Made by a program: the position numbers and the translations under genes
Origin: Oceanobacillus sojae
Lineage (GTDB): Bacteria > Bacillota > Bacilli > Bacillales > Amphibacillaceae
Reading direction: 5' to 3'
Assembly: GCF_900162665.1 (NCBI RefSeq)
Contig: NZ_LT727811.1
Location: 190,063-254,062, forward strand
Length of the DNA stretch: 64,000 nucleotides
Shown here: one piece after another, positions 1-8,339 of the stretch
Layout: each line of letters opens with the position of its first letter
Numbering within the stretch: the first letter of the stretch is position 1
Notes under the pieces: generated by a model
Databases searched by the model: none
Seen by the model: the letters and a program-made list of their open reading frames with translations, nothing else
What the model was told of the DNA's origin: nothing

Positions 1-397
1 AAAAATACTGTGGAATCAGCCCCAGCTGAGGCGGTATAATCATTGTCAACAGAATCGCAATGAAAAGGATATTCTTACCGGGGAATTTAAATTTTGCAAA
101 CGCGAAACCGGCTAAAGAGCTAATCAGCAGCACCACTATCGTAACAACTACACAAAGTATCAGTGAATTCCACATTGCTCCAAAAAAATCAATTTGCTGT
201 AATACCTTCTGGAAATTCTCAACCAGCATATTTCCAGGCGTAAGCGTGGGAGGTATAGAATTATAGGCTGCACTTGGACGTGTCGCCATTACAAACATCC
301 AGTAGAACGGGAAAAGAGATAAAAGAGATGCCAGCGTCAGGAAGCCATACATTAAGATCTTGCTGAATGAGAATTTCTTAGAACCTACTTCTTTCAT
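1..397 (-). CDS. Carbohydrate ABC transporter permease, MalG/UgpE type (partial, 3' part outside window)
   Basis: This is the second inner-membrane permease of a sugar ABC importer. It starts at the ATG at 397, whose ATGA overlaps the stop of the preceding permease gene, so the two are translationally coupled. About 132 residues are visible before the window edge. They show a short basic cytoplasmic tail, a first membrane helix, a periplasmic-side segment and a second helix followed by an FAKFKFPGK stretch and a third helix ending in LIPQYF, an order typical of MalG-like permeases. The binding-protein-dependent EAA loop lies beyond the window. No ATPase gene is visible; it may follow outside the window or be supplied by a shared MsmX-like protein elsewhere. 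Confidence 0.9.
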   Translation of the reverse strand, partial: MKEVGSKKFSFSKILMYGFLTLASLLSLFPFYWMFVMATRPSAAYNSIPPTLTPGNMLVENFQKVLQQIDFFGAMWNSLILCVVVTIVVLLISSLAGFAFAKFKFPGKNILFIAILLTMIIPPQLGLIPQYF

Positions 398-1341
398 TTA
401 CCCGCACCTCTTTTCTTTTTTCTCCCTATGCCTGAAGTCAGATATAAATTAATTGCTGCCAGAACTGCAATAAAGATTACTAAAATAACTGCTGTTGCAG
501 ATGCTGTTCCAAATGATTGTAGTCTGAAAGCATCACGGTATAAGTACATAACAATGGTCATTGCTTCGCTTCTTGTAAAAGCGCTCTGTCCAAGAAATAC
601 GGTCGGCTCGGAAAACAGCTGTAACGCACCAACAGTAGAGAAAAAGACCGTTAATAGAATAAAAGGTTTTAAGAGCGGCATCGTAATATATCTTAGTTGT
701 TGAAATTTACTTGCTCCGTCTATCGTTGCAGCTTCATATAAATCACGGGGAATACTTTGTAATCCTGCCAGATAAATAATCGTATTGTACCCGATCCATC
801 TCCAGAAAACCATTAAAGAAATTGCAATTTTAGTACCCCACTCTGAAGTAGCCCAATTGATTGGATCAAGTCCAAACAATCCTAGTATATAATTCGCCAT
901 GGATGAATCCTGATTACTGAACAAAACACTAAATACCAGTGCAACAGCCACCATCGATGTAATATAAGGCATGAAAATAGTTACCCGGTAGAATTGTTTA
1001 AACCGCAAAAATACCTGATTTAATAAAAATGCTAAAATAATCCCCACAATTAATTGCGGGGCCGTCCCTAACAGTCCCATAATAATTGTATTGTAAACAG
1101 ATTTCCAAAAAAGAGAATCTGTTAAAACAATTTTAAAGTTATCCAGCCCGACAAATTCCATAGGCGAAAGCCCATTCCACTGTTGAAAGGCTAGATATAG
1201 ACTAAATAGGATTGGAAACAAACCCACACAAAAGAAAATAATAAAAAACGGTGACACATATAGATATCCTGAAATCATATCCTTTTTTTCTTCCGACAGA
1301 TACCTTTTCTTCGTTTTTTGTTTCTTTTTTAAGGAGACCAT
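394..1341 (-). CDS. Sugar ABC transporter permease, MalF/UgpA type
   Basis: This 315-residue inner-membrane permease pairs with the MalG-like partner that overlaps its 3' end. A basic N-terminus of about 25 residues is followed by six predicted membrane helices. The EAA loop that contacts the ATPase is visible near residue 205 as LYEAATIDGAS. The ATG start at 1341 follows a GGGGTGAACGC ribosome site. The length is normal for the family. It lies 130 bases downstream of the binding-protein gene, with a strong hairpin in the gap. The exact sugar cannot be read from sequence. Confidence 0.93.
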   Translation of the reverse strand: MVSLKKKQKTKKRYLSEEKKDMISGYLYVSPFFIIFFCVGLFPILFSLYLAFQQWNGLSPMEFVGLDNFKIVLTDSLFWKSVYNTIIMGLLGTAPQLIVGIILAFLLNQVFLRFKQFYRVTIFMPYITSMVAVALVFSVLFSNQDSSMANYILGLFGLDPINWATSEWGTKIAISLMVFWRWIGYNTIIYLAGLQSIPRDLYEAATIDGASKFQQLRYITMPLLKPFILLTVFFSTVGALQLFSEPTVFLGQSAFTRSEAMTIVMYLYRDAFRLQSFGTASATAVILVIFIAVLAAINLYLTSGIGRKKKRGAGK

Positions 1342-1365
1342 GCGTTCACCCCGTTTCTAGTAAGC

Positions 1366-1399
1366 ATATGGATATGGCGGGATACCGCCATATCCATAT
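1366..1399. other. Perfect 15-bp intercistronic hairpin between binding-protein and permease genes
   Basis: The two arms are ATATGGATATGGCGG and its exact complement, separated by a 4-base loop. There is no T-run in the direction of the operon, so it is unlikely to be a rho-independent terminator. In sugar ABC operons such hairpins often protect the upstream binding-protein message from 3' decay, giving excess binding protein over permease. That role is inferred here. Confidence 0.75.
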
Positions 1400-1423
1400 T
1401 AAATATGTTTTTCTCAGCAGAAG

Positions 1424-1471
1424 ATCCTCATATCGCCGTATCATTTTTATTGGACTTTCTGAGCGTCCTTT
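1424..1471. repeat. Fragment of MITE-like family III
   Basis: The stretch with CGCCGTATCATTTTTATTGG followed by ACTTTCTGAGCGTCC closely resembles the right end of the full element at 42600-42772 (CGCCGTGTCATCTTTATTGG, then ACTTTTTGAACATCC). It sits just after the stop codon of the binding-protein gene. Only one end is recognisable, so this is a degraded copy. Confidence 0.5.
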
Positions 1472-2758
1472 TTAACGGCTGACTAAGTCCTCAGCCCGCT
1501 TTACTGCTGCATCCCATTCTTCCTCTGGATCAGCACCTTCTTGCACGTTTGTTAATGCTGTTAAAATTTCATTGTTTACAGAAACATATTTCTCACCTTT
1601 ATAAACAGCATCCGTAATATCATTTGCTGCTTCACCAAATACCACGGATGTTACCTGTCCGCCGAAAAATTCATCTTCATTCGTTTTAAAATCGTCCATT
1701 TCATATACTGCAGGAGCTGACGGGAACAGCCCATGACTCTTGAAGGACTCTAATTGATTTTCAGGAGATGTCAGCCACTCTATAAAATCGTAAGCCTCCT
1801 CTGCATGCTCTGTTTCTGCCGGGATGGTAAGAAATGACCCGCCCCAGTTTGCAGAAAACTCTGTAGGCAATGTTGCAACCCGGAATAAGCCGGAAGCATC
1901 CGGTGCATTTCCTTCCATCCAGCCCTTCAGCCAGCCTGGACCTAATTCTGCAGCAAAATCCCCATTATTTACGGCATTTGCCCATTCAGGAGTCCACATT
2001 TCGAAATTCCCGACAAGCCCTGCTTCATTTAGCTCCACCGCATAATCATATGCCTGTTTAACGGGGCTTCCTTCTTGATTAACGATTAACTCACCTTCTG
2101 GATTCAGATGTGTTTCTGGTGCTGCATCCAGATAAGCCCGGTAGGCCATTTCCATACTATCCAGAAACGGCTTATCCGTTTCTTCTTTTACCTGTATAGC
2201 TGCGTCCTTCAAAGCTTCTGGAGAATTAATCAAATTTGCCACTTCTTCAGGGTCCGTTGGCAAGCCTGCTTCTTCAAATACATCTGTACGATAGTATAAA
2301 GCTTTTGGCCCTATATCAGTAGGCAACCCGAACATAAAATCTCCATCTACATTTTGTCCGGTATTCCATGACCAATCCTGATACTGATCCTTAACTTCTT
2401 CCGCACCCTGATCAAATAAATTAACAAAGCGATCCTGAGCCTGTTTAAAACGGTCCAGCTGATCAACCTCTACCATCGCGATATCCGGAGCTCCCGTGCC
2501 AGCTGATATAGCTGTAAAAAGAGCATCATGATGATCTGCATTCTCTGAGGTTTTAAATTTAATTTTCACATTGGGGTTTTCTTTTTCATATTCTTTTAAC
2601 AATTCATCATAGCCTGTTGCTCCAAATGTCCAAAAATTTAACGTAACCGTCCCGTCCGAATCCTTCCCATCTGAACCGGACGCATCATTATTGTTATTAC
2701 AAGCAGTAAGTATAGATACCAGACCTAAAATGATTAATAAAGAGAGCACTCGTTTCAT
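1472..2758 (-). CDS. Sugar ABC transporter substrate-binding lipoprotein (extracellular solute-binding family 1)
   Basis: This is the membrane-anchored sugar receptor of the importer. The frame is open further upstream, but the start used is the ATG at 2758, which has a GGAGGTAG ribosome site and opens a proper lipoprotein signal: MKR, a hydrophobic core, then a lipobox ending SILTAC (Cys at residue 20). An Asn/Ser/Asp/Gly-rich linker follows, then a family 1 solute-binding fold with the NFWTFG and TGAPDIAMVEVDQL stretches. The length of 428 residues is typical. It is the first gene of the operon, downstream of three palindromic operators. The ligand is unknown; a family-1 receptor of this kind would fit an oligosaccharide. 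Confidence 0.93.
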   Translation of the reverse strand: MKRVLSLLIILGLVSILTACNNNNDASGSDGKDSDGTVTLNFWTFGATGYDELLKEYEKENPNVKIKFKTSENADHHDALFTAISAGTGAPDIAMVEVDQLDRFKQAQDRFVNLFDQGAEEVKDQYQDWSWNTGQNVDGDFMFGLPTDIGPKALYYRTDVFEEAGLPTDPEEVANLINSPEALKDAAIQVKEETDKPFLDSMEMAYRAYLDAAPETHLNPEGELIVNQEGSPVKQAYDYAVELNEAGLVGNFEMWTPEWANAVNNGDFAAELGPGWLKGWMEGNAPDASGLFRVATLPTEFSANWGGSFLTIPAETEHAEEAYDFIEWLTSPENQLESFKSHGLFPSAPAVYEMDDFKTNEDEFFGGQVTSVVFGEAANDITDAVYKGEKYVSVNNEILTALTNVQEGADPEEEWDAAVKRAEDLVSR

Positions 2759-2885
2759 TTTTCTACCTCCATATTTATTATTTATTATTTTTATGACCCG
2801 CCTTTGCAGCTGCATCGTAAATATAAAATATAGCCCCCCTTTGCGTGTTTCATATACTTTGTGAATATAAAATATAAATATCATG

Positions 2886-3003
2886 GAAACCGGTTTCTAA
2901 AATAATATATGGAAAGCGGTTTCATATGATGATTATATTCCCTAAACAATAAAAATACAACTACTTTTTTATATTTGTTTCAAATTATACAGAAACCGGT
3001 TTC
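2886..3003. promoter_or_regulatory. Three LacI-family operator palindromes upstream of the sugar ABC operon
   Basis: GAAACCGGTTTC occurs at 2886-2897 and again at 2992-3003, and a one-base variant, GAAAGCGGTTTC, at 2912-2923. The first two are perfect 12-bp palindromes with the central CG step typical of LacI/GalR regulators. The two proximal sites are 26 bp apart and the third lies 80 bp beyond, an arrangement suited to looping. No LacI-family gene is in the window. The middle site also resembles a CcpA cre site. Confidence 0.75.
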
Positions 3004-3144
3004 CAAAAAACATCACTTCTTATATATCCGGAGATGAATTATGACAAGTTTCTTCTCCAATTATGTCGTTTTTTACGGATTTATAGGACTTTTTTTATTT
3101 AAAACCTCATAAGTCACGAGGGCGCCCAGTTCCACTTCAATTAC

Positions 3145-3735
3145 CTAATTAAGCTCATGAAATACTTTAATGCTAATTGCTGTCTGCGTAAATGCAAAAG
3201 GAATAATCCCGAAAATCAGTACTAAGCCTGGTAATTTGAATATAATAACAAAGATAATTACAGCAGATATCAGCTGAAAGATGATTCCTTTCAGAGACGA
3301 AAAACCGGCTTTTAAAACGACTAAAAATAATTCATAGACTGATAATTTATAGTGAACTATTGCTGGAAATAAATAAGCCCAGACAATCAGCAAAATAATC
3401 GCCATGAATATAACGGCAGCATACATTATTATCTGGATTTGTTCCGGATAGTAAGCAGTATAAATAAAGTTCATAATGACAATAAACGTAATGCTTGAAA
3501 AAAACCAGCCCAATATATTCGCTGTTTTAAAGTTTTCTTTATAATATTGCTTAAAAATATTATAAAGTGACTCCACTTCTCTTTTCAACAGCCAGTGTCT
3601 GACCACTGCAAAAACTGCTGCTATGGACGGGAAGATTCCCAGAACAATAAAACCTTTGAATATATGGGTAATCCATAATATTTGCAGGCTGAATATTTCA
3701 AAGATCCAATCTGTAAGCTTAACTGTTTTAGACAT
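3145..3735 (-). CDS. YesL-like (DUF624) integral membrane protein
   Basis: This 196-residue protein has five to six hydrophobic segments and the N-terminal pattern of the DUF624/YesL family, whose members are often encoded beside sugar ABC importers in Bacilli. The biochemical role of the family is unknown. The start ATG at 3735 is preceded by a GAGGAG ribosome site. A cre-like operator lies about 20 bp upstream of the start. It is separated from the sugar operon by about 390 bp holding that operon's operators, so it is probably transcribed from its own promoter but within the same carbohydrate regulon. Confidence 0.75.
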   Translation of the reverse strand: MSKTVKLTDWIFEIFSLQILWITHIFKGFIVLGIFPSIAAVFAVVRHWLLKREVESLYNIFKQYYKENFKTANILGWFFSSITFIVIMNFIYTAYYPEQIQIIMYAAVIFMAIILLIVWAYLFPAIVHYKLSVYELFLVVLKAGFSSLKGIIFQLISAVIIFVIIFKLPGLVLIFGIIPFAFTQTAISIKVFHELN

Positions 3736-3754
3736 AGCATCCTTCTCCTCTATT

Positions 3755-3768
3755 TGTAAACGCTTTCC
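3755..3768. promoter_or_regulatory. Candidate CcpA cre site
   Basis: TGTAAACGCTTTCC matches 13 of 14 positions of the cre consensus TGWAANCGNTNWCA. It lies about 20 bp upstream of the YesL-like start, inside the probable leader, where CcpA binding would block transcription. This suggests carbon catabolite repression. Confidence 0.7.
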
Positions 3769-3970
3769 AATCCTGATTATAATTTTAAAAATTTATTTCG
3801 TCAATAAAATTAAAACCGGACACACATCAGGCAACTGAACAAAGAGCAGACTTATATTCTTATTGTTTTGGCCTGTACCAATCTCTGCAGCAGTTAAAAG
3901 AATTCCTTCAACTATTCGACATGCTTCATACCAGACTCTCCTGGGATGCCACTGCCCGTTGCTTTTATAA

Positions 3971-4150
3971 GTCGTTAGAAATAGTATACTTGTATTAAAT
4001 GAAGATAATTTTGATGAGCTTGTTGATGTATCCGTAAAAAATATACTTCAGCTTAATCCGGAATATCAGGAAAATCAGGTACGAATGATGCTAAAAGAAA
4101 ATCTTCCTAAGCTTAAATATTGGCAAACACATCGTGCTCCCGCAGAGTAA
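3971..4150 (+). pseudogene. Start-less open frame, probable 3' remnant of a gene
   Basis: A 59-residue frame runs from a TAA at 3968 to a TAA at 4150 with protein-like composition, including LNEDNFDELVDVSV and LKENLPKLKYWQ. It has no start codon or ribosome site near its beginning; the first in-frame ATG is in the last third. It may be the decayed tail of a deleted gene. I do not recognise the family. The rest of the 3769-4278 interval shows nothing else I can name. Confidence 0.3.
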
Positions 4151-4278
4151 TTATCTATGACGAGATTTTTCTTCTCTATAAGGCTATTCAAGACAGTTTT
4201 TGCATAGACACTTGACTCTCAACCGTTATGGTTGATATAGAAGATGTCTAAAATCATCAAATTTAATTTTAACGTAAT

Positions 4279-4307
4279 AAAAAAAAGCGCATTTTGCGCT
4301 TTTTTTT
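4279..4307 (-). terminator. Rho-independent terminator of nrdEIF
   Basis: AAAAAAAGCGC, a short loop and GCGCTTTTTTT form a hairpin flanked by A and T runs, directly overlapping the nrdF stop codon. Confidence 0.85.
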
Positions 4308-5349
4308 AGAGGTCATCAAAACCATTTAAATCACTTGTTTTTGTATATTGACGTGATTTCTGTTCAAAGAAATCTGTCTTTGTTCCATCGACATTATCCA
4401 CATAGGCGCGAATCCATTTCATCGGGTTCTCCACATGTTCTGGATAAAGTTCTTCCAATCCCATCATACGCAGCATTTTATTTGCACGGTATTTGATATA
4501 GCCGTCAAGCTCGTCCATATCAATTCCTTCAATACCTGCAAGTACATAATGAGACCATTCTAATTCCAGCTCCACGGACTTTTGGAAATGATCATAAATC
4601 CATTGGATGAACTCTTTATTATTGTACTCCGGATTTTCTGCCAGTGTAGCGCGGAACAGCTCTGTAATAAAACGGCCATGCTCCAGCTCATCACGATTAA
4701 TATAGCTAATCATCGTTGATGTCCCTACCATTTTATTCTGTCTGGCCAAATGATAGAAGAAAGCAAAGCCTGAATAGAAAAACATTCCTTCTAATAGTGA
4801 TGTATATACTAAAGTCTTAAGAATATTTTCCAAAGTCGGATTCTCGACAAATGCATTATACTGCTCTGTCAACAACTCATTCCGCTTCATCAGTAATTCA
4901 TCTGTTCTGCCTAATTGAAACGATTTATTCTGCTCATTCAAGGAAACAACAGAAGATAGCACATAAGAATAACTTTCATTATGCACAGCCTCCTGCTGCG
5001 CAATAACCGCCATAATAGATTGGACAGAAGGATCTGTTGCATACAGTGAGATTAACAATGCTGTCCTTGTTTGCGGCGCATCCAATGTGGATAACAGTCC
5101 AATAATTTTCAAATAAGCATCCTGTTCCTCTTCACTGAGCGAAGAGAACTGCTTTACGTCACTGGACATGTTTATTTCATCCGCTTGCCAATAGTTTCCG
5201 ACAAGCCTTTTATACATTTTATGCCAATGTGGATAAGCAATATCATTCCAGTTTAAAATCCCACTTGATTGGCCTCCGAATAGGCCTGTTGATTTATTTG
5301 GAAAACGCGGCTCAAGCGTTTTAGCCCGTTCAAGCATAACTTTTTGCAT
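4306..5349 (-). CDS. nrdF: Ribonucleoside-diphosphate reductase beta subunit
   Basis: This is the radical-generating small subunit of aerobic ribonucleotide reductase; it works with NrdE in the cytoplasm to make dNDPs. The metal-site residues are visible: Asp in TLDAPQTRT, Glu and His in QQEAVHNESY, Glu in LLEGMFFYSG, and Glu/His in RDELEHGRF. The radical tyrosine is the Tyr four residues after the His of EAVH. The 347 residues are normal for the family. The start ATG at 5349 has a GGAAGGAGTG ribosome site and overlaps the end of nrdI by 20 bp, so the two are coupled. NrdI next door points to a class Ib-like, Mn-capable cofactor. Confidence 0.95.
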   Translation of the reverse strand: MQKVMLERAKTLEPRFPNKSTGLFGGQSSGILNWNDIAYPHWHKMYKRLVGNYWQADEINMSSDVKQFSSLSEEEQDAYLKIIGLLSTLDAPQTRTALLISLYATDPSVQSIMAVIAQQEAVHNESYSYVLSSVVSLNEQNKSFQLGRTDELLMKRNELLTEQYNAFVENPTLENILKTLVYTSLLEGMFFYSGFAFFYHLARQNKMVGTSTMISYINRDELEHGRFITELFRATLAENPEYNNKEFIQWIYDHFQKSVELELEWSHYVLAGIEGIDMDELDGYIKYRANKMLRMMGLEELYPEHVENPMKWIRAYVDNVDGTKTDFFEQKSRQYTKTSDLNGFDDL

Positions 5350-5764
5350 TATTTAGCACTCCTTCCAGCCACTGTTCGATCTTATTCTCCTGCGAACCGC
5401 GCGGTGACTGTTCAACTTTAAGAACCGGAAAACTGCTTTCGTAAAAACGAGCTAATTTATCTGCAGCCCTGCAGAATAAATCATCCCCGCCAAACTGTGT
5501 ATCTCCAGTTCCGAAAATAACCATATTTCCAGGTTTATATCCTACTTCCAAAACAAAATCCTTTACCTCATCCGGTGTGGATCCTCTATCCCAAGTGAAA
5601 GTCCCTAAAAATACAAGATCATAATAAGCAGGGTCCTTGAGGACATCGATACCGATACGATGCCACTCAACAGTTACCCCTTCTTTATTTAAAAATTCCC
5701 CAATATACGAAGCGACCTCTTCTGTATTACCGCTGTAGCTTAAATACGCGATGAGTATCTTCAA
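5330..5764 (-). CDS. nrdI: Flavodoxin-like protein NrdI, activator of NrdF
   Basis: NrdI is a small FMN protein that supplies oxidant for assembly of the dimanganese-tyrosyl radical cofactor in NrdF. The sequence has the FMN phosphate loop YLSYSGNTEEV near residue 9, the GTFTWDRG loop and the FGTGDTQFGGDDLFC loop expected of NrdI. The likely start is the TTG at 5764, giving a 144-residue LKILIAY beginning and a TTGA overlap with the nrdE stop; a GTG at 5776 is also possible. It is wedged between nrdE and nrdF with overlaps on both sides, unlike the nrdI-nrdE-nrdF order of Bacillus subtilis. Confidence 0.9.
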   Translation of the reverse strand: MKILIAYLSYSGNTEEVASYIGEFLNKEGVTVEWHRIGIDVLKDPAYYDLVFLGTFTWDRGSTPDEVKDFVLEVGYKPGNMVIFGTGDTQFGGDDLFCRAADKLARFYESSFPVLKVEQSPRGSQENKIEQWLEGVLNNAKSYA

Positions 5765-7989
5765 CTTTGACACCACTCACACTCTTCGACATCATTGGAT
5801 GTTGAACGAACATAGTAAGTTGTTTTAAGTCCTTCCTTCCATGCCTGCAAGTGTAAATCCAGTAATACAGACGCACGAATCGTATTTGGAACATAAAAAT
5901 TAAATGATAAGCTCTGGTCAATATGACGCTGGCGTTTAGCGTTCTGGCTGACTGAATAACGCTGGTCGACAATATACGCAGAACGGCGGTAAACATTATA
6001 CGTGTTATGATCCAATGCCGGAGCTGTTACAGGTATTTTAAAGTCCTTCTTCTCTTCATGATAAAATACTTGGAAAATCGGATCGATACTTGCTGTAGAT
6101 CCGGCAATCATTGCTGTTGTAGAGTTTGGTGCAACAGCCATCAGATAACCATTGCGGATACCATTCTCTTTGACTTCTTCTTTTAAAGCAGTCCATTTAG
6201 AGCCTGTGTAGCCTTTTTGATCAAAATAAGCTCCTGTACTCCATTTACTGCCTTCATAAACAGGATAATATCCTTTTTCCTTACTTAACTCCATACTGCT
6301 TTTAATCGTTAAATAAGCAATATTTTCATAAAGCTCATCAGCATATTGAACTGCTTCGTCTGTTTCCCAGCTGATTCCTTTTAATGCTAAAAGATGATGC
6401 CATCCAAATGTTCCCAGACCAATCGCCCGGTATTTCTGGTTGGTAATCGTCGCTTGTAAAATTGGCAATGTATTAATGTCAATCACATTATCAAGCATTC
6501 TCACCTGAATAGAAATCAGACGCTCCAACACGTCGTCAGAAACAGCTCTTCCAAGGTTAATAGAGCTCAGGTTACAAACCACATAGTCCCCGGATTGATA
6601 TTTCCTTACAATTGTATTTTCGTTCTCTAAAAACTCTTCTACAAAAGAAGTCGGTGACTGATTTTGTGTGATTTCTGTACATAAGTTGGAACAATAAATA
6701 AGACCTTCATGCGAATTGGCATTTTGACGGTTTACTTCGTCACGGTAGAACATGAATGGTGTTCCTGATTCTAATTGAGAGCGCATCAGACGCTTCATTA
6801 TTTCAATAGCCGGTACTTTTTCTTTTGATAAATCCTCATTGGCAACACATTCTTCATATTTTTTACGCCATGTGCCGTCACCTTTTTCTTCATCATAAAA
6901 GTCCTCTAAAGAAAAGCCCATTACCTGACGTACTTCATGCGGATCAAATAGATACCAGTCACCGCGCTGGTCAACCTTCTCCATAAAGTAATCCGGCAAG
7001 CATACTCCGGTAAAGATATCATGCGCACGCATACGGTCATCCCCATTATTCAGCTTTAAATCCAGGAACGATTCTATATCACGATGCCATACATCTAAAT
7101 AGATTGCTATTGCACCTTTACGTGTGCCCAGCTGATCAACGCTGACCGCTGTATTATTCAGTTGTTTAATCCATGGCACGACACCGCTTGACATTCCTTT
7201 GAATCCTTTAATGGAACTGCCTCTTGCACGAATTTTACCCATGTAAACGCCGATTCCTCCACCATTTTTGGAAAGCTTGGCGATATCTGTATTACTATCA
7301 TAGATTGCCTGCAGACTGTCATCCACTGTGTCGATAAAACAGCTGGAGAGCTGACCATGTGTTTTACCGGCATTCGTTAATGTTGGTGTAGCTACAGTCA
7401 TATATAAATTACTTAAAGCCCAATACGCTTCTTGAATATATTCAATCCGTTTATTTTTCGGTTCATCCTGCATTAAATGCATAGCAATAACTAACCAGCG
7501 TTCCTGCGGAAGCTCAAATACACGCTTCTGATGATCTGTTGCTAAATAGCGTGTTGCAACTGTATAAATACCTAAATAGTTAAATAACATGTCTCTATCC
7601 GGTACAATCAGACTGCCAATTTGATCTATTTCTTCTTTTGAGTACTTTTCCAGGAATGACGTTGTATAGATACCTTCATCTGTCAGCATATTAATTAAGT
7701 GATAAAAGGACCCATATTTTTCATTTTCATCATAACCGCGATTAGCAGCAGCTTCTTTATATAAGTTTCCTACATAAATACGTGCAGCTGCATAAGTCCA
7801 ATCCGGATTTGCTTCATCTATATTCTCAAGAGCTGTCTGAATCAACGTATCATTCACTTTTTTATTTGAGGTAACACCTTGTGTTTGTTTTTCTGCTTTT
7901 TGAAACCAAGAAGCAGCATCTACTTTCAAGCCTTCCGATGCCTTATTAATTTTTTCTTGGATAGATGACGGATTAATAATAATAGTCAT
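5761..7989 (-). CDS. nrdE: Ribonucleoside-diphosphate reductase alpha subunit
   Basis: This is the catalytic large subunit, which reduces ribonucleotides at the 2' carbon. Its 742 residues contain the first redox Cys in GQLSSCFIDT, the catalytic Cys and Glu in SNLCTEI, the GIGVYMGKIRARGSSIKG loop region, paired tyrosines in KTTYYVRS for radical transfer, and the C-terminal thioredoxin-reducible CEWC pair. An ATG at 7989 with a GGAGG ribosome site is chosen over upstream in-frame codons. It is the first gene of nrdE-nrdI-nrdF. Two NrdR boxes and a leader hairpin lie upstream. Confidence 0.96.
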   Translation of the reverse strand: MTIIINPSSIQEKINKASEGLKVDAASWFQKAEKQTQGVTSNKKVNDTLIQTALENIDEANPDWTYAAARIYVGNLYKEAAANRGYDENEKYGSFYHLINMLTDEGIYTTSFLEKYSKEEIDQIGSLIVPDRDMLFNYLGIYTVATRYLATDHQKRVFELPQERWLVIAMHLMQDEPKNKRIEYIQEAYWALSNLYMTVATPTLTNAGKTHGQLSSCFIDTVDDSLQAIYDSNTDIAKLSKNGGGIGVYMGKIRARGSSIKGFKGMSSGVVPWIKQLNNTAVSVDQLGTRKGAIAIYLDVWHRDIESFLDLKLNNGDDRMRAHDIFTGVCLPDYFMEKVDQRGDWYLFDPHEVRQVMGFSLEDFYDEEKGDGTWRKKYEECVANEDLSKEKVPAIEIMKRLMRSQLESGTPFMFYRDEVNRQNANSHEGLIYCSNLCTEITQNQSPTSFVEEFLENENTIVRKYQSGDYVVCNLSSINLGRAVSDDVLERLISIQVRMLDNVIDINTLPILQATITNQKYRAIGLGTFGWHHLLALKGISWETDEAVQYADELYENIAYLTIKSSMELSKEKGYYPVYEGSKWSTGAYFDQKGYTGSKWTALKEEVKENGIRNGYLMAVAPNSTTAMIAGSTASIDPIFQVFYHEEKKDFKIPVTAPALDHNTYNVYRRSAYIVDQRYSVSQNAKRQRHIDQSLSFNFYVPNTIRASVLLDLHLQAWKEGLKTTYYVRSTSNDVEECEWCQS

Positions 7990-8145
7990 GTTTAAGCCTC
8001 CTGTAATCATATATATTTCTATGAAGCGATTATTTGTAAATAAAAAAATAGCTATGTATTCTTCTAATAATTCTGTTGCTTCTTCCGTACAAATAATAAA
8101 CGTCTTTCCGGGCAAATCTGCTGATTTATATTTTTATTATTAAAA

Positions 8146-8180
8146 GCAATCTGCCACCCATACTAGATGTAGTAGATTGC
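8146..8180 (-). promoter_or_regulatory. Possible attenuator hairpin in the nrdE leader
   Basis: On the transcribed strand GCAATCT and AGATTGC pair across about 21 bases that contain a nested ACTA/TAGT stem, and TTTTAAT follows. It lies about 160 bases upstream of nrdE, immediately after the stop codon of a short leader reading frame. It could be a weak terminator or an anti-terminator partner; the U-run is only four long. Confidence 0.35.
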
Positions 8181-8181
8181 C

Positions 8182-8238
8182 TCATTTTTGAACACCATAA
8201 GTTGGTGGGATATCCTTGATTTGTACTAGTTTCGACAT
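8182..8238 (-). CDS. Possible 18-residue leader peptide upstream of nrdE
   Basis: An ATG at 8238 with AAAAGGA eleven bases upstream opens an 18-codon frame whose product begins MSKLVQIKD and ends GVQK, then TGA. The stop falls two bases before the leader hairpin, the geometry expected if translation influences hairpin formation. The ribosome site spacing is long, and no family is recognised. It could equally be a chance frame. Confidence 0.25.
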   Translation of the reverse strand: MSKLVQIKDIPPTYGVQK

Positions 8239-8267
8239 TTCAGTAATTATCCTTTTACTTCTGTCGG

Positions 8268-8339
8268 ACACTATATATAGTATTAATCAGTTTTAAGTTC
8301 GCCCACATCTTGTATTAAACACTATCATAGATTATTCAA
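8268..8339 (-). promoter_or_regulatory. nrd promoter with two NrdR boxes
   Basis: ACACTATATATAGTAT at 8268-8283 and ACACTATCATAGATTA at 8319-8334 match the NrdR box, a palindrome around CTATATATAG; the second is more degenerate. They start 51 bp apart, close to five helical turns. A plausible promoter (TTGAAT at 8334-8339, TAATAC at 8312-8317, 16-bp spacer on the minus strand) runs through the second box, so NrdR binding would block RNA polymerase. This is the expected dNTP-sensing repression of ribonucleotide reductase. Confidence 0.75.

Noticed and set aside
1472-2884. Longer 470-residue version of the sugar-binding lipoprotein
   Set aside because: The extra 42 N-terminal residues run through the ribosome site and would bury the lipoprotein signal; the ATG at 2758 is clearly the start.
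5727-5996. 89-codon frame on the minus strand overlapping nrdE
   Set aside because: It lies wholly inside the well-supported nrdE 3' end and the nrdI start, without a ribosome site or family match; it is a frame shadow.
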